From Flavobacteriaceae bacterium (GTDB taxonomy: Bacteria > Bacteroidota > Bacteroidia > Flavobacteriales > Flavobacteriaceae), in contig JABGSU010000052.1 of NCBI GenBank assembly GCA_018647605.1, positions 1 to 32,082 of the forward strand: a DNA stretch of 32,082 nt, read 5' to 3'. The notes under the pieces were generated by a model. That model did not search any database and had not been told where the DNA came from. It saw nothing but the letters and a program-made list of their open reading frames with translations. The position numbers were made by a program, and so were the translations under genes. This document shows, in pieces, positions 1 through 9,840 of the stretch (within the stretch, counting starts at the first letter, position 1; each line of letters begins with the position of its first letter).

Positions 1-796
1 CATTAATCAAATCCTGAGGTAAGTCTACATGAAAACGATGGGGAATCATATTGAGTTGTTTGAGCGTGGCCAATGGTTTTAGGCCAGGTATAATTGGAAC
101 ATTAATTCCACCTTCTCTACATTTTTCTTCGAACTCAAAAAACTTTTGATTGTCAAAAAACATTTGGGTAATAATGTAATGGGAACCCGCTTCTATTTTT
201 TTCTTTAAAAATTGAATGTCACTGTCCAAGCTGGGAGCCTCTGCATGTTTTTCGGGATATCCAGCTACTCCAATACAAAAATCAGTAGGAGTTGAATTTA
301 AAATTTCCTCATCCAAATATTGGCCTCGATTCAGATTATTGATTTGCACCACCAGGTCTTTTGCATAGACGTGTCCTCCTTTGCTGGGTCTGAAATAGGT
401 CTCAGACTTTACAGCATCTCCCCTTAGAGCCACTACATTGTCAATTCCCAGAAAGTCAAGGTCAATAAGAAAGTTTTCAGTGTCTTCTTGGCTGAATCCT
501 CCACAGAGAATATGGGGGATCGCATCAACCTGATAGCGGTTTTGAATGGCTGCACAAATACCTACGGTCCCAGGTCGTTTACGAATGACCCTTTTTTCCA
601 ATAATCCGTTATCTTTTTCAACGTAATTGTACTCCTCTCGGTGATAGGTTACATCTATGAAAGGAGGTTTGAATTCCATCAAAGGGTCAATGGAATCAAA
701 GACCGATTTTATGTCCTGCCCTTTTAATGGCGGTAAAATCTCAAATGTAAATTGTGTACTTCCTTTAGCATTTTTAATGTGGTCGGTAACTTTCAT
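1..796 (-). CDS. metF: 5,10-methylenetetrahydrofolate reductase (3' end cut by window edge)
   Basis: Open minus-strand frame from ATG at 796. Translation begins MKVTDHIKNAKGSTQFTFEILPPLKGQDIKSVFDSIDPLMEFKPPFIDVTYHREE and continues with IGVAGYPEKHAEAP and IITQMFFDN, typical of MTHFR. It has no stop in the window, so it is absent from the ORF track. Confidence 0.93.
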   Translation of the reverse strand, partial: MKVTDHIKNAKGSTQFTFEILPPLKGQDIKSVFDSIDPLMEFKPPFIDVTYHREEYNYVEKDNGLLEKRVIRKRPGTVGICAAIQNRYQVDAIPHILCGGFSQEDTENFLIDLDFLGIDNVVALRGDAVKSETYFRPSKGGHVYAKDLVVQINNLNRGQYLDEEILNSTPTDFCIGVAGYPEKHAEAPSLDSDIQFLKKKIEAGSHYIITQMFFDNQKFFEFEEKCREGGINVPIIPGLKPLATLKQLNMIPHRFHVDLPQDLIN

Positions 797-800
797 GGGC

Positions 801-3479
801 TTATATTAAATTTGGATTGAGCCACTTTCGGGCTTCTTCTATGGGGATATTTCTTCTTTTACTATAGTCTATCAATTGATCTTCTTTGATTTTACCTAAG
901 CCAAAGTACTTGGCTTCGGGATGGGCAAAATAATACCCAGAGACGGAAGCGGCAGGCCACATAGCATAACTTTCGGTCAAGGTTACCCCAATGTTTTTTT
1001 CTACATCCATCAGATCCCAAAGGGTTTGTTTTTCCAAATGATCAGGACAAGCAGGATAGCCTGGTGCTGGCCGTATCCCTTTGTAACGCTCTTTGATCAA
1101 CTCTTCGTTTGTAAGACTTTCCTCTGGAGAAAACCCCCAGTAGCGTATTCTAATTTCTCGGTGAAGAAATTCGGCAAAAGCCTCTGCCAATCGATCGGCC
1201 AGAGCCTTGATCATAATGCTGTTATAATCGTCATTTTCCTTTTCAAAGCGTTCAGCAATTTCTTGAACACCAAATCCAGTTGAGACACAAAAAGTACCGA
1301 TATAGTCTTTTACGCCTTTTGCTTTTGGAGCTACAAAATCTGCTAGAGCTAAGTTGGGTTGACCCGCCCTTTTTTGAAGTTGTTGTCGTAAAGTAATCAA
1401 CCGAAACTTCTCTTGTTTGATGTTATCAGTATCATAAATCAGAATATCGTCTTCTTCACTATTGGCGGGAAAGAGACCAAAACAGGCTTTTGCAATCAAC
1501 CACTTTTCATCAAATATTTTTTGAAGCATATTTTGGGCGTCAATAAATAAAGAGGTCGCTTCCTGTCCTACGATTTCATCGTTTAAAATGTCTGGATATT
1601 TGCCATGTAAATCCCAGGAACGAAAAAAAGGACTCCAATCAATATAGGAGATCAATTGCTGTAAATCTTGATCTTCAATGGTTTTTAATCCTAATGATTT
1701 TGGAACAACAGGTCGAAATACTTCCCAGTCGATACTGTATTTTCTATTTCGAGCTGTTTTCAAATCAATATATGACTTGGAGGAAATACGGTCTAAAAAT
1801 TTCTCTCGAAATGATTGGTATTCAGCTGCAATTTCTGCGGTATAAATTTTATTTTTATTTTCACTCAATAATTTATTGACAATCGTAACTGCTCGAGAGG
1901 CATCGTTGACATGGATGATAGGCGAATTACCTTGAGGAGCAATTTTAACTGCAGTGTGAGCCTTTGATGTGGTCGCTCCACCGATCAAAAGTGGAATTTT
2001 AAGCCCGATACGGTTCATCTCTTTAGCCACATAAACCATTTCGTCTAGTGATGGTGTAATCAATCCTGATAGACCAATAACATCGACATTTTCTTCTTGT
2101 GCTTTCTGCAAAATCAATTCGGGAGGTACCATTACTCCGAGGTCAATGATTTCGAAATTATTACAAGCCAAAACCACACTGACAATGTTCTTTCCAATGT
2201 CGTGAACATCTCCCTTGACTGTTGCCATCAATACTTTTCCTGAATATTCCATCAAGCCTGTTTTTTCAGCTTCTATAAAAGGTTGTAAATGAGCCACCGC
2301 CTTTTTCATAACCCGTGCAGATTTGACTACTTGAGGCAAAAACATTTTTCCAGAGCCAAATAAATCTCCTACTACATTCATCCCTGCCATTAAGTTGTTT
2401 TCAATAACGTGAAGGGGACGAAGGGTCGCAAGTCTTGCTTCCTCAACATCTTCGATGATGTGCCGGTCTATACCTTTAACAAGGGCGTGGGTTATTCGGG
2501 TTTGTAAGTCTTCATTTCGCCAAGCTTGTTCTTGCTCCTTTGACTCTTTTTTATTCCCTTTGATACTTTCAGCATAATTCAACAAAGCCTCGGTTGCATC
2601 TTCTTTTCGATTAAGCAATACGTCTTCCACCCTTTCAAGCAATGGTTCTGGAATTTCGTCATAAACCTCGAGAAGAGTTGGGTTAACAATTCCCATGTTC
2701 ATACCATGTTGAATGGCATGGTATAAAAAGGAGGAATGCATTGCTTCTCTGACTGCATTATTTCCCCTAAAAGAAAAAGAGACGTTACTTACACCTCCAC
2801 TGACATTGGCATAAGGAAGATTTTCTCGAATCCATTTAGTGGCCAAAAAGAAATCCAGAGCATTTCTTTTATGTTCGTCCATTCCTGTCGCTACAGGAAA
2901 AATATTGGGATCAAAAATAATATCTTCTGGAGGGAAATTAACCTTATCAACCAAAATTCTGTAGGATCGTTCACAGATTTGAATTCTCCTTTCAAAATTA
3001 TCTGCTTGCCCGTCTTCATCAAAAGCCATGACAACAACTGCAGCTCCATATAATTTTACTTTCTGAGCCTGCTCAATAAAGGTGGATTCTCCTTCCTTTA
3101 AACTGATAGAATTGACGACACTTTTACCTTGTACGACCTTGAGTCCTGCCTCGATTATTTCCCATTTGGAGCTATCAATCATTACTGGTACACGAGCAAT
3201 ATCTGGTTCTGCACCAATCAGGTTCAAGAATTTAACCATGGCTGCTTTTCCATCGATCATCCCCTCGTCCATATTGACATCAATAATTTGTGCTCCCCCT
3301 TCTACTTGTTCTAAAGCTACTTCGACCGCTACCTCATAATTTCCTGATTCAATTAACCTCAAAAATTTTCTAGAACCCGTTACATTGGTACGTTCTCCAA
3401 TATTGATAAAGTTAGTTTCAGGTGAAACTACCAAAGACTCTTGACCAGAAAGCGTTAAGTATCGGTTGGAGTTATGCAT
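801..3479 (-). CDS. metH: Methionine synthase, C-terminal part (pterin-binding, B12-binding and activation domains)
   Basis: Motifs include [16 protein letters not shown] (pterin), [36 protein letters not shown] (B12 DxHxxG) and the activation domain ending YFGLGKI. The internal ATG at 3479 (MHNSNRYL) is preferred to the ORF-track start at 3530 because it gives an 8-nt overlap with the upstream gene. Confidence 0.92.
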   Translation of the reverse strand: MHNSNRYLTLSGQESLVVSPETNFINIGERTNVTGSRKFLRLIESGNYEVAVEVALEQVEGGAQIIDVNMDEGMIDGKAAMVKFLNLIGAEPDIARVPVMIDSSKWEIIEAGLKVVQGKSVVNSISLKEGESTFIEQAQKVKLYGAAVVVMAFDEDGQADNFERRIQICERSYRILVDKVNFPPEDIIFDPNIFPVATGMDEHKRNALDFFLATKWIRENLPYANVSGGVSNVSFSFRGNNAVREAMHSSFLYHAIQHGMNMGIVNPTLLEVYDEIPEPLLERVEDVLLNRKEDATEALLNYAESIKGNKKESKEQEQAWRNEDLQTRITHALVKGIDRHIIEDVEEARLATLRPLHVIENNLMAGMNVVGDLFGSGKMFLPQVVKSARVMKKAVAHLQPFIEAEKTGLMEYSGKVLMATVKGDVHDIGKNIVSVVLACNNFEIIDLGVMVPPELILQKAQEENVDVIGLSGLITPSLDEMVYVAKEMNRIGLKIPLLIGGATTSKAHTAVKIAPQGNSPIIHVNDASRAVTIVNKLLSENKNKIYTAEIAAEYQSFREKFLDRISSKSYIDLKTARNRKYSIDWEVFRPVVPKSLGLKTIEDQDLQQLISYIDWSPFFRSWDLHGKYPDILNDEIVGQEATSLFIDAQNMLQKIFDEKWLIAKACFGLFPANSEEDDILIYDTDNIKQEKFRLITLRQQLQKRAGQPNLALADFVAPKAKGVKDYIGTFCVSTGFGVQEIAERFEKENDDYNSIMIKALADRLAEAFAEFLHREIRIRYWGFSPEESLTNEELIKERYKGIRPAPGYPACPDHLEKQTLWDLMDVEKNIGVTLTESYAMWPAASVSGYYFAHPEAKYFGLGKIKEDQLIDYSKRRNIPIEEARKWLNPNLI

Positions 3480-4473
3480 GGTATGGAATTTGGGGCTTTC
3501 TGGGCTTTGCCTTGGAGGCGACTTCGGCAATTAGACGAATGTGATCTGGAGTGGTGCCACAACACCCTCCCACAATATTGATCAAGTTTTGATCCAGAAA
3601 TTGCTCAATCAATACAGCCATTTCTTGTGGGGTTTGATCATACTCACCAAAAGCATTGGGCAAACCAGCATTGGGGTGAATCGAGGTGTGAAAGGGTGTC
3701 AGCTTTGACAATCTCTTCAAATAGGGATGGAGTTGACTAGCACCCAAAGCACAGTTAAATCCCATACTAATAAGGGGAATATGGGAAACAGAAATGGCAA
3801 AGGCTTCTACGGTTTGACCCGACAAAGTCCTTCCACTTTTGTCTGTTATGGTTCCACTCACCATTATCGGTAAGTTTATTTTTTTCTCTTGATAATAGTC
3901 TTGAATCCCAAAAAGTGCGGCTTTGGCATTAAGAGTATCAAAAATGGTTTCAACCAAAAGTAAATCAGCACCTCCCTCAACCAATCCAGCTACTTGTTCT
4001 CGATAAGCATCAAAAAGTTCATCGAAGCTGACCGCACGAAAACCTGGATCATTCACATCTGGCGACATGCTGGCGGTCTTGTTGGTAGGTCCAATAGCAC
4101 CAGCAACAAATCTTGGTTTGTCTGGGTTTTGAGTCGTTATTTTTTGAGCAGTTTCCTTAGCTATTTTTGCTGACTCATAATTGAGCTCATAAGCCAAATC
4201 TTCCATTTGATAATCTGCCATAGCAATGGAAGTAGAAGAAAAAGTGTTGGTTTCGATGATATCAGCACCCGCCAGAAGATATTGTTCATGAATGTTTCTG
4301 ATGGCATTGGGTTGGGTAATGGATAATAGATCGTTATTGCCCCCCAAGGGGCAGGGATGATCTATGAACCGATCTCCTCTAAATTGTTCCTCAGAGAGTT
4401 CTAGTCTTTGGATCATCGTGCCCATGGCACCATCTAAAACTAAAATTCTTTCGTTTAAGATATCCTTTATCAT
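3472..4473 (-). CDS. metH: Methionine synthase, N-terminal homocysteine-binding domain (separate polypeptide)
   Basis: [24 protein letters not shown] and the zinc-ligand motif [14 protein letters not shown]. The protein ends where the pterin domain would begin. Confidence 0.9.
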   Translation of the reverse strand: MIKDILNERILVLDGAMGTMIQRLELSEEQFRGDRFIDHPCPLGGNNDLLSITQPNAIRNIHEQYLLAGADIIETNTFSSTSIAMADYQMEDLAYELNYESAKIAKETAQKITTQNPDKPRFVAGAIGPTNKTASMSPDVNDPGFRAVSFDELFDAYREQVAGLVEGGADLLLVETIFDTLNAKAALFGIQDYYQEKKINLPIMVSGTITDKSGRTLSGQTVEAFAISVSHIPLISMGFNCALGASQLHPYLKRLSKLTPFHTSIHPNAGLPNAFGEYDQTPQEMAVLIEQFLDQNLINIVGGCCGTTPDHIRLIAEVASKAKPRKPQIPYHA

Positions 4474-4476
4474 CTG

Positions 4477-5646
4477 TTAAATTTTTTCCAAAGCCTGATC
4501 AATGTCTTGTTTGATATCTTCTATATTCTCCAAACCAACAGAAAGTCGTATTAAACCATCTGTGATGCCCACTAGGGCTCTTTCCTCTATAGAAAGTTTA
4601 CTGTGGGTAGAAGTTGCTGGATGAGTAACAATGGTTCTGGTGTCTCCTAAATTGGCACTAAGAGAGCACATCTGAATTTGATTTAGAAAAACTTGCGCTG
4701 CTTTAATGCCCTCTTTGAGTTCAAAAGTAACAATATTCCCGCCTTTAAGCATTTGCTTCTTAGCGATTTCGTATTGGGGGTGGGATGTTAAAAAGGGATA
4801 TTTTACTTTGCAGATTTTGGGCTGATTTTCCAAGTGTTTTGACAATGCCAATGCATTCTCACAGTGACGATCCAAACGAACGGCTAGTGTCTCTATACTT
4901 TTGGAAAGCACCCAAGCATTGAATGGAGATAATGCAGAACCTGAATTTCGAAAAAAGGGTCTTATCTCATTTATCAAATCTGACTCCCCTACAATCAATC
5001 CACCCAAAACCCTGCCTTGTCCATCGATAAGCTTGGTCGCTGAATGAATGACCAAATCGGCACCAAATACTATAGGTTTTTGTAGGTAGGGTGTTGCAAA
5101 ACAGTTGTCCACCACCAAAAGGATATTGTTGTTTTTGGCTACTTCTGATAGATACTCCATGTCAAGGACATCCAAACCCGGATTGGTAGGAGTTTCTATA
5201 TAAATGATCTTGGTATTTGGTTGAATTACTGTTTCAACTTCTTGGGGTGTATTGGCATTGAAATAAGTAGTTTCGATATTCCATTTGTTAAAATATTTTG
5301 TAAAAAGAGAATGAGTGGATCCAAAGATTGATCTTGCGGAAACAACATGATCTCCACTGCTAAGCAAAGCTGCAAAACTAGCGAATACAGCTGCCATTCC
5401 CGAGGCAAAAGCAATACCCTCCTCTGCCCCTTCGAGGGTACATATTTTGTCAACTAATTCCTCGGTGTTGGGATTGGTGAATCGGCTGTAAATATTACGA
5501 TCAAACTCATCGGCAAAAGCGGCTCTCAACTCCTCAGCATCCTCAAAAACAAAACTTGAGGTCAAATAGAGTGGAGCCGAATGTTCGGCATATTGAGATC
5601 GCTCCATTTGTGTTCTTATGGCTTCAGTTTCAAAGTGTTTTTTCAT
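4477..5646 (-). CDS. Cys/Met-metabolism PLP enzyme, O-succinylhomoserine sulfhydrylase (MetZ)-like
   Basis: YSRFTNPNTEELVDKICTLEGAEEGIAFASGMAA and the PLP lysine in DLVIHSATKLIDGQGRVLGG. ATGA overlap with the upstream osmC-like gene. Confidence 0.85.
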   Translation of the reverse strand: MKKHFETEAIRTQMERSQYAEHSAPLYLTSSFVFEDAEELRAAFADEFDRNIYSRFTNPNTEELVDKICTLEGAEEGIAFASGMAAVFASFAALLSSGDHVVSARSIFGSTHSLFTKYFNKWNIETTYFNANTPQEVETVIQPNTKIIYIETPTNPGLDVLDMEYLSEVAKNNNILLVVDNCFATPYLQKPIVFGADLVIHSATKLIDGQGRVLGGLIVGESDLINEIRPFFRNSGSALSPFNAWVLSKSIETLAVRLDRHCENALALSKHLENQPKICKVKYPFLTSHPQYEIAKKQMLKGGNIVTFELKEGIKAAQVFLNQIQMCSLSANLGDTRTIVTHPATSTHSKLSIEERALVGITDGLIRLSVGLENIEDIKQDIDQALEKI

Positions 5647-6068
5647 AATTTTTTCCCATTAAGAAAAATGGAGTATTTAATTGGAGTTGAAAAAGATAGG
5701 GTTTTGGCTACAGAGCAATATTTGTCAAAAGAGAGACTAACGGCTCTTTTGGCTTTTTCAGCAGCGATGTCGCCTTCGAGCTTAATATCAACCTGAATTT
5801 TATAAAACAATGAAGGAACTTGATCGGGCAATCGATATCCTTCAACATCCATTTTAAGATCAGTAGGATTAATCTTTTGTTTGTTGAGAATAGCAATAAT
5901 ATCTATACTACTGCAACCTGCAAGACCCATCAAAAGAAGTTCCATGGGACCAACGCCCTCCACTTTTCCTTCTTTTTTGGATTTGTTATCCAATAAAACT
6001 TTGTGACCGTTGTCGTTGTGTACTTCAAAAAGGTAGTCTTGATTAACTCTGTTAAGACTTACTTTCAT
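5643..6068 (-). CDS. OsmC/Ohr-family protein
   Basis: GVGPMELLLMGLAGCSSIDIIAIL and SFDKYCSVAKTL match the two-Cys OsmC pattern. Located inside the met operon. Confidence 0.87.
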   Translation of the reverse strand: MKVSLNRVNQDYLFEVHNDNGHKVLLDNKSKKEGKVEGVGPMELLLMGLAGCSSIDIIAILNKQKINPTDLKMDVEGYRLPDQVPSLFYKIQVDIKLEGDIAAEKAKRAVSLSFDKYCSVAKTLSFSTPIKYSIFLNGKKL

Positions 6069-6074
6069 TTGTTT

Positions 6075-7052
6075 TTAGATAAGTTGATTGGGGTTGAATA
6101 TGCCACTCAGAATTTGTGACACAGCATCATTTTCTATCAAAAAAGCATCGTGTCCATGAATGGATTTAATTTCATGATAAAAAATATTTTCTTTTACTTT
6201 TTTTCCTCTTCTATGGGTTTTTCGGTCTTCCTCTGCAGTGAAAAAGAGGTCGCTTTCAATGGCAATCAAATGAATATTAGAAGTAATGGATTCAATAATA
6301 TGTTCCAGCGTATCTCCTTTTCTGGTTATATCAACAGATGCCAATAAATGATTCATCGTTTTATAGGCTTGCAAGAGAAATCGACTTTGTAATTTGTCAC
6401 CATGGTGAATAAGCCAACTTTCAACATTGAATATGTTTTTGTCCTTGTTAAAAGTTCTGTCAAATCGTTCAGTAAAGGAGGAAGGAGTTCGATAGGTTAA
6501 CATCGCATGAATCCGCGCATCCCTCAAAGGTTGTTTTGAGTTTTCTAAAAGCCTTTTTTGGAGATAGGTGTTGGCAATGATCCAATCGGAAGCTTTCCAA
6601 TCGGCCGCAACAGGAATCAGATTTTTAGTCAAGGAGGGGTATAAAGCCGCCATCTCCCATGCAATGCCTCCCCCTATTGATCCTCCAATCAGTGCAAATA
6701 GTTTTTGTATTCCTAGTATTTGCAATCCCTCAAAGAAAATTTCTGCAATATCTCCAGTATGAAAACCATCATATTGATCAAGGGTGTAATCATTTACGCC
6801 ATTACCAGGAATATTAAATGCAAGGATTGCAAAATGATTGGTGTCAATGGTGAGGTTGGGGCCTACAACTTTAGTCCACCACCCCTTTGGACCGGCAACA
6901 TTGGCATCACCGGTCAAGGAATGATTGATGAGTACTACAGGTGCTTGATCAAATGCCTGACCAAAATGCTGATAGTGTATGTCTATCTGTTCATAGACAG
7001 CTCCTGAATCTGTAGTAAAATCCTTTACGGAAATTGTTTTAACCTCAGTCAT
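6075..7052 (-). CDS. metX: Homoserine O-acetyltransferase
   Basis: Alpha/beta hydrolase with LINHSLTGDANVAGPKGWW, nucleophile region LIGGSIGGGIAWEMA and C-terminal IKSIHGHDAFLIE. Confidence 0.9.
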   Translation of the reverse strand: MTEVKTISVKDFTTDSGAVYEQIDIHYQHFGQAFDQAPVVLINHSLTGDANVAGPKGWWTKVVGPNLTIDTNHFAILAFNIPGNGVNDYTLDQYDGFHTGDIAEIFFEGLQILGIQKLFALIGGSIGGGIAWEMAALYPSLTKNLIPVAADWKASDWIIANTYLQKRLLENSKQPLRDARIHAMLTYRTPSSFTERFDRTFNKDKNIFNVESWLIHHGDKLQSRFLLQAYKTMNHLLASVDITRKGDTLEHIIESITSNIHLIAIESDLFFTAEEDRKTHRRGKKVKENIFYHEIKSIHGHDAFLIENDAVSQILSGIFNPNQLI

Positions 7053-7061
7053 TGAGATGGA

Positions 7062-8333
7062 TTAAATTGCTTTTAGCGCTTTGTCCAAATCTTCTTTTAA
7101 ATCCTCTACATTTTCGATTCCCACTGAGATTCTAACCAAGTCAGAAGACACACCCGTACTGGCTTGTTCTTCCTCATTTAACTGAGAATGGGTTGTACTA
7201 GAAGGATGAATGATCAAAGATTTGGTATCACCAATGTTAGCCAAAAGCGAAAAAATCTCGGTGCTTTCGGTAACCTTCTTTGCTGCTTCAAATCCTTTTT
7301 TCAGACCAAAAGTTACAATACCACTTTTTCCGTTGGGTAAGTACTTTTGAGCCAAATCTGCATATTTAGAAGATTCTAGTCCAGGATAATTTACCCAACT
7401 AACTTCGTCTCTGGATTGCAACCATTGGGCAAGTTCCAAAGCATTGTCAGAATGTTTTTGCATTCTCACTTCTAAAGTTTCCAATCCTTGAATAACTTGG
7501 AAACTATTCAATGGACTGGGGGCACTCCCCAGGTCTCTGAGACCCTCAATTCTCACCCTTGCAATAAAGGCAATTGGACCCAACACATCATGATACTTCA
7601 ACCCATGGTAGGATGGAGAAGGCTCTGTAAACTCGGGGAAATTCCCGTTGGAATAGTCAAAAGTTCCTGCATCGATGATCACTCCACCAATGGTTGTTCC
7701 ATTTCCTGTGATGTATTTGGTCAAAGAGTGGATAACGATATTGGCACCGTGTTCGATAGGATTCAATAATGCTGGTGTAGCGATAGTATTGTCTACTATA
7801 AAAGGTACTTTAGCTGCTTTTGCATGTTCACTTATCGATTTCAAATCCAGCACATCCAATTTAGGATTTCCCAATGATTCAGCAAAAAATGCTCTGGTAT
7901 TGGGCTGAACAGCTTTGGTGAAATTCTCAACATCATCTGGATCAACAAATGTTGTCGTAATTCCAAAACGAGGTAAAGTATTGTTCAACATATTATAAGT
8001 TCCTCCATACAAACTGTTGGAGGCTACAATATGGTCCCCTGCTTTGAGCAACGTCATGAATGTTGTAGCAATTGCGGCTGTCCCGGATGCAGTGGCAACT
8101 GCAGCTACCCCCCCCTCAATGGCTGCCAATCGTTGTTCGAGGACATCGTTAGTAGGGTTGTTCAATCGAGTATATATGTATCCTGCCTCTGTCAATGCAA
8201 ATAGGTTGGCTGCATGATCAGAGTCATTAAACACATAGGAGGATGTTTGATAAATGGGAACGGCTCTCGTTCCTTGTGTTTTTGTCACGTCATGCCCAGC
8301 ATGAAGTGCATTGGTTGCTAATTTTAGGCTCAT
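7062..8333 (-). CDS. metY: O-acetylhomoserine sulfhydrylase
   Basis: [53 protein letters not shown] and the PLP lysine in [25 protein letters not shown] overlap with metK. Confidence 0.9.
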   Translation of the reverse strand: MSLKLATNALHAGHDVTKTQGTRAVPIYQTSSYVFNDSDHAANLFALTEAGYIYTRLNNPTNDVLEQRLAAIEGGVAAVATASGTAAIATTFMTLLKAGDHIVASNSLYGGTYNMLNNTLPRFGITTTFVDPDDVENFTKAVQPNTRAFFAESLGNPKLDVLDLKSISEHAKAAKVPFIVDNTIATPALLNPIEHGANIVIHSLTKYITGNGTTIGGVIIDAGTFDYSNGNFPEFTEPSPSYHGLKYHDVLGPIAFIARVRIEGLRDLGSAPSPLNSFQVIQGLETLEVRMQKHSDNALELAQWLQSRDEVSWVNYPGLESSKYADLAQKYLPNGKSGIVTFGLKKGFEAAKKVTESTEIFSLLANIGDTKSLIIHPSSTTHSQLNEEEQASTGVSSDLVRISVGIENVEDLKEDLDKALKAI

Positions 8334-9586
8334 AATTTAAAGGTGTTTTTAATTGTATTCAAATAATCAAGTTTTTCCCAGGTGAAAAGTTCAACTGTTT
8401 TTTCTACCCTACCACTGTAGGGCGATTCAAAAACTTTAGTAATTACTTGGGGATGTCTTCCCATATGACCATAAGCAGCTGTTTCAAGATAAATGGGGTT
8501 TCGGAGTTTAAGTCTGTTTTCAATAGCATAAGGTCGGAGGTCAAAAATTTCACTAACCTTTTCTGCAATTTCAGGATCGGAAAGTGAAACTTTGGAAGTG
8601 TTGTAGGTGTTGATATTAATAGAAGTTGGTTCCACCACGCCAATGGCATAACTCAACTGAACTAAAATTTCCTTGGCTACGCCAGCTGCTACAAGATTTT
8701 TGGCAATATGCCTTGCTGCATATGCAGCACTACGGTCTACCTTACTGGGGTCTTTTCCACTGAAAGCACCTCCACCATGTGCTCCTTTTCCACCATAGGT
8801 GTCCACAATTATTTTTCTTCCTGTCAATCCAGTATCACCATGAGGCCCACCGATTACAAATTTTCCTGTAGGATTTATATGGTAGGTAATATCATTGTGG
8901 AATAATTTTTTGATGTGCGCAGGCTCTTGATCCATAACTTTTTGAATAACAATATTGATGATGTCACTTTTAATTTTTTCTAACATCTTTTTATCGTCAT
9001 CCAAAAACTGATCGTGTTGTGTTGATACCACTATAGTATCTATACGTAGGGGTTGACCATCATTGCTGTACTCAATGGTAACTTGAGATTTTGAATCGGG
9101 ACGTAAATAAGTAATTTCTCTGTTTTCCCTTCTGATATTGGCCAATTCAATCAAAATTTTGTGAGATAAATCTAGAGCCAATGGAATGTGGTTTTCGGTT
9201 TCATCGGTTGCATAACCAAACATGATTCCTTGATCACCAGCACCTTGATTTTCTTTTTCATCTCTGTCCACTCCGCGATTAATATCTTGAGACTGCTCAT
9301 GTATCAGTGATATTACTCCACATGAATTACCACTAAACTGATATTCGTCTTTAGTATAACCAATACGATTGATGGTTTCGCGAGCAATGGTTTGGACATC
9401 GAGATAAGTGTTACTTTTAACCTCTCCCGCCAGAATGGCCTGTCCTGTGGTGACAAGTGTTTCGCAAGCTACCTTGCTGTCAGAATCAAAGGCAATAAAA
9501 TTATCTAATAGGGCATCACTGATTTGATCCGATACCTTATCAGGATGGCCTTCGCTTACAGATTCTGAAGTAAAAAAATAAGACAT
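8330..9586 (-). CDS. metK: S-adenosylmethionine synthetase
   Basis: [42 protein letters not shown] and [29 protein letters not shown]. Confidence 0.97.
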   Translation of the reverse strand: MSYFFTSESVSEGHPDKVSDQISDALLDNFIAFDSDSKVACETLVTTGQAILAGEVKSNTYLDVQTIARETINRIGYTKDEYQFSGNSCGVISLIHEQSQDINRGVDRDEKENQGAGDQGIMFGYATDETENHIPLALDLSHKILIELANIRRENREITYLRPDSKSQVTIEYSNDGQPLRIDTIVVSTQHDQFLDDDKKMLEKIKSDIINIVIQKVMDQEPAHIKKLFHNDITYHINPTGKFVIGGPHGDTGLTGRKIIVDTYGGKGAHGGGAFSGKDPSKVDRSAAYAARHIAKNLVAAGVAKEILVQLSYAIGVVEPTSININTYNTSKVSLSDPEIAEKVSEIFDLRPYAIENRLKLRNPIYLETAAYGHMGRHPQVITKVFESPYSGRVEKTVELFTWEKLDYLNTIKNTFKL

Positions 9587-9590
9587 AAAG

Positions 9591-9633
9591 TTGCTTTATT
9601 AGGGGATTTGACAAAGTACGTCTTAAAGCAACA
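9591..9633 (-). promoter_or_regulatory. Candidate riboswitch expression platform upstream of metK
   Basis: Minus-strand TTGCTTTA (9624-9631) can pair with aptamer TAAAGCA (9635-9641) or with TAAAGCAA (9591-9598) next to the ATG. GTCAAATCC (9604-9612) is complementary to aptamer GGATTTGAC (9667-9675). Confidence 0.6.
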
Positions 9634-9684
9634 CTGCTTTAGCATTTTTTTAAGAGGTTGCAATCAGTCAAATCCTTCCTCGAT
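9634..9684 (-). ncRNA. SAM-II (SAM-alpha) riboswitch aptamer
   Basis: Minus strand reads CGAGGAAGGATTTGACTGATTGCAACCTCTTAAAAAAATGCTAAAGCAG. It has the SAM-II core GATTTGA..GATTGCAACC..TTAAAAAAATGCTAAAGC, with a GAGG/CCTC P1 stem. It lies directly upstream of metK. Recognised by eye; no covariance search was run. Confidence 0.88.
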
Positions 9685-9691
9685 TATTTTA

Positions 9692-9699
9692 CAAATGTA
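9692..9699 (-). promoter_or_regulatory. Putative Bacteroidota -7 box (TACATTTG) for the met operon
   Basis: Matches TAnnTTTG. A start site ~6 nt downstream would place the 5' end of the transcript at the edge of the SAM-II aptamer. A TTGAC lies further upstream but with long spacing (28 nt). Confidence 0.5.
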
Positions 9700-9840
9700 T
9701 TACTAATTTTTAAATTATAAAAAAAAAGTCAATATTAATAGATGGAAATCAAGTTTGATTGATATCCAAAAAAAATCAGCTATTTAAAAAGTCTTCGAAA
9801 ACAAAAAAGTAATTATCTTAACCCCAGCAAAAAGTTAAAA

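Noticed and set aside
921-1283. 120-aa plus-strand ORF inside metH
   Set aside because: Antisense to a well-conserved coding region; the translation resembles no known domain and is consistent with a shadow ORF.
2736-3339. Overlapping plus-strand ORFs (105, 85 and 61 aa) inside metH
   Set aside because: Antisense shadow ORFs in a conserved CDS, with no recognisable domains.
3480-3530. Extended start of the metH C-terminal ORF ([17 protein letters not shown]...)
   Set aside because: It would overlap the upstream metH half by 59 nt; the internal ATG at 3479 gives a tight coupled junction and starts closer to the conserved domain.
9571-9631. Intrinsic transcription terminator as the riboswitch output (TTGCTTTA/TAAAGCAA stem followed by T-rich metK codons)
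   Set aside because: The stem is AT-rich with a ~25-nt loop and the T-tract begins ~12 nt later inside the coding region, so translational control is more plausible; not excluded experimentally.
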